A stretch of 64,000 bases of DNA. Source: Helicobacter kayseriensis. Its GTDB lineage: Bacteria; Campylobacterota; Campylobacteria; Campylobacterales; Helicobacteraceae. The stretch's first letter is position 1. The number at the start of each line of letters is the position of its first letter. The DNA lies in NCBI RefSeq assembly GCF_021300655.1, contig NZ_JAJTNB010000001.1:259770-323769 (forward strand), read 5' to 3'. The position numbers and the translations under genes are program-made. Shown piece by piece: positions 62,447 through 64,000 of this stretch. A model generated the notes under the pieces. It was not told where the DNA came from, did not search any database, and worked only from the letters and a program-made list of their open reading frames with translations.

Positions 62447-64000
62447 AGTTCTTTTGCCCTATTTCTCGCACATAAATGATAAATTCCTCAATCTCTTGAG
62501 ATGGGATAGAAATATGATATTCATACAATAGATCATCAATTTTTTGTTCAATTTGTTTAATCACCTCTATATTGTGCTCCCAATCAGGTTTTTGAGATTT
62601 TTGGACAAACACCAAATCAAGCTCAAGAATAAACTCAACTAGCTTTTCTTCATCTTCAAATTTTGATTTGAGATTATCATAAAAAGCCTTTTGGGCTAGC
62701 TTCACCAAGGCTTTTGGATAGCTTTGCTCATCATTTCTACTATATCCTTTGAGTTCTTCATAGATTTGCTTAGCATCAATGAGCTTTTGTGCCTCATCGA
62801 TTCTGCCCTGCCTATAGTCCTCAAGCACTTTTTGGATTCTCTTGCTTAGCTCATCATAGAAAAAGGGGTTTTTCTCTCTTTCTTGGGTGATGACTTGGCT
62901 TGTAGCACTCAGTATCCTATCTGCCCTTGCATTATCTGTGCCTATCTGCCCCTCATCTTTCAAAAATCTCTCATCAAAGACCCCTACAAGCTCTACCAAA
63001 ACCTCAGCTTCATTGGCTCCAATATAGCGATCGATCAACTCTTGCATTTGTTTTTCATAGGATTTGAAATCGACCTTTTCGTGATAGCGAATCTGAACAT
63101 TGCGTTTGAGCTCTACATAAAATTTCAAAGCTTTTTTGAAAGAATCAATCTCTTTAGGAGTCAAGTCTTTTTGATACCCCTCTCCAGAGAAGAGGAGCTT
63201 TAGGCTCTTGGAAAACTCCAAAAGAAGCGAATAAAACTCCTCCCTCTTGCTCCTATCCTCTAAAAATACCTCATACTCCTCTATATCATCTCCAAGCCCA
63301 GAAAAAAACTCTCTCAATGCTTGATACTTCTCTTTGACTTCCAAAGACTGCTTTTGAAGACTTATGACTGCTTGAGCGATATCTCCCTCCTCATATCCTG
63401 CCAAAACCTCATAGCTATTGAGTGCCTCACTCAAATCTTCAAGCAATCCTCGATAATCCACGATCAATCCATAATCCTTGCCCTCAAAGAGGCGATTGGC
63501 TCGTGCGATCGCTTGAAGGAGATTATGCTCTTTGAGGGGTTTGTCTATATACAAGCACGCCACATTTGGCGCATCAAACCCTGTAAGAAGCTTATCTACA
63601 ACGATAAGAAGCTCTATCTCATCACCATTGACAAACTCATCTTGAATGTATTGCATATAAGCCTCTTCGCTTGAGTATTTCTTCATCAACCCTTCCCAAG
63701 CTTTTCTTACTTCATCTTGATTGCCCTCATCAACATCTTCATATCCCTCTCGCATATCAGGAGCAGAGATGACAAAAGCACTTCTTAGCCAATCTTTGCT
63801 TTCAAAGATTTGATGATATTTGATAGCCTCATATTTGGAGCTTGTCGCAAGCATAGCTTTGAAGGGGCGAACATTCTTGTAATGATTGAAAATATCCCAC
63901 GCTACCCACTCCAACCGCTCAAGGTTTGGAGCGATTTGACGGAATTGGGTGAATTTGGCTTTGAGATCGGCTTTTTGCTCATCGCTTAGGTCTCTTGAGA
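62436..64000 (-). CDS. hsdR: type I restriction endonuclease subunit R (HsdR), C-terminal part
   Basis: The frame is open to the window edge, so only the C-terminal 520 or so residues are seen and the N-terminal nuclease and first helicase motifs are missing. Recognisable are the helicase segments FKAMLATSSKYEA, VDKLLTGFDAPNVACLYIDKPL and LLQAIARANRLFEGK (motifs V-VI), then GLIVDYRGLLEDLSEALNSY, followed by the helical HsdM-contacting region. HsdR translocates and cuts unmodified DNA. hsdM and hsdS must lie beyond 64000. The codon taken as a start at 63914 is internal. Confidence 0.93.
   Translation of the reverse strand, partial: SRDLSDEQKADLKAKFTQFRQIAPNLERLEWVAWDIFNHYKNVRPFKAMLATSSKYEAIKYHQIFESKDWLRSAFVISAPDMREGYEDVDEGNQDEVRKAWEGLMKKYSSEEAYMQYIQDEFVNGDEIELLIVVDKLLTGFDAPNVACLYIDKPLKEHNLLQAIARANRLFEGKDYGLIVDYRGLLEDLSEALNSYEVLAGYEEGDIAQAVISLQKQSLEVKEKYQALREFFSGLGDDIEEYEVFLEDRSKREEFYSLLLEFSKSLKLLFSGEGYQKDLTPKEIDSFKKALKFYVELKRNVQIRYHEKVDFKSYEKQMQELIDRYIGANEAEVLVELVGVFDERFLKDEGQIGTDNARADRILSATSQVITQEREKNPFFYDELSKRIQKVLEDYRQGRIDEAQKLIDAKQIYEELKGYSRNDEQSYPKALVKLAQKAFYDNLKSKFEDEEKLVEFILELDLVFVQKSQKPDWEHNIEVIKQIEQKIDDLLYEYHISIPSQEIEEFIIYVREIGQKNYAS

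Noticed and set aside
63914-63914. Start codon of the restriction subunit at 63914
   Set aside because: The frame stays open to the window edge and the upstream residues continue the helicase region, so this is an internal TTG.
57089-64000. DNA phosphorothioation locus suggested by sulfur, nuclease and restriction genes
   Set aside because: No cysteine desulfurase, dndC-type or ssp-type gene is present; sulfur transporter and rhodanese are better explained by sulfur uptake.

Overview
The window comes from a member of the Campylobacterota and almost certainly a Helicobacter. Markers are an H. pylori-like FlaB flagellin next to a Maf (DUF115) glycosylation protein, FlgH with pseudaminic acid genes, DapC-MurC-MutS2, MnmG/CdsA/Dxr, a thioredoxin-like lipoprotein before FtsY, and a Gly-Leu-Cys-Ser tRNA cluster. 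It is not H. pylori itself: it has a pstSCAB phosphate operon with its own two-component system, a TOBE-only molybdopterin-type protein inside a mod operon, a separate PseF, and a purine deaminase. The DNA is AT-rich, densely packed and mostly arranged in overlapping operons. I see no rRNA, CRISPR array, insertion sequence or prophage.

Layout. 0-6 kb: FadL-like porin and YqeY (minus strand), then flgH-pseF-pseGH-pseI (plus strand) behind a sigma-54-type promoter. 6-11.4 kb: Fur, a BioF-type aminotransferase, PBP1A, DUF507-carA. 11.4-15 kb: a small membrane protein and a large autotransporter-like outer membrane protein. 15-19 kb: sdaC-sdaA (serine use), an adenine/adenosine deaminase and tRNA-Ser(GGA). 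19-24.4 kb: DUF305 protein, two small membrane proteins, hemL, a LolD-like ATPase, tsf, rpsB. 24.8-27.5 kb: modA-TOBE-modB-modC behind a ModE-type palindrome. 27.5-32.3 kb: TSUP permease, Maf, FlaB with a canonical sigma-54 promoter, four tRNAs. 32.4-42.3 kb: dapC-murC-mutS2-trmL, then rny and folate cyclo-ligase facing away from a lipoprotein-ftsY-radA set. 42.3-48.5 kb: a PhosSR-like sensor/regulator pair divergent from pstSCAB, then dgkA. 48.5-57 kb: housekeeping genes (mnmG, cdsA, dxr, Sel1/Hcp protein, dnaJ, recR, cytochrome c, alr, YqaA). 57-64 kb: a minus-strand run comprising hsdR (cut by the window edge), a YgjP-type metalloprotease, a YeeE/YedE sulfur transporter, a triple-rhodanese lipoprotein, a hypoxanthine-DNA glycosylase-type protein, a DUF2779 (Cas4-like plus DEDD) nuclease and an unknown 92-residue protein.

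How genes work together. Flagellar assembly and flagellin glycosylation are linked twice: flgH shares a likely sigma-54 transcript with the pseudaminic acid genes, and flaB is followed by Maf without a visible terminator. Phosphate uptake is tied to its regulators by a Pho box between them. Molybdate uptake is probably shut off by a ModE-type repressor encoded elsewhere. The least understood part is the 57-62 kb run, which combines sulfur import, sulfur carrier proteins, a DNA-base glycosylase and a two-domain nuclease in nearly continuous overlapping frames.
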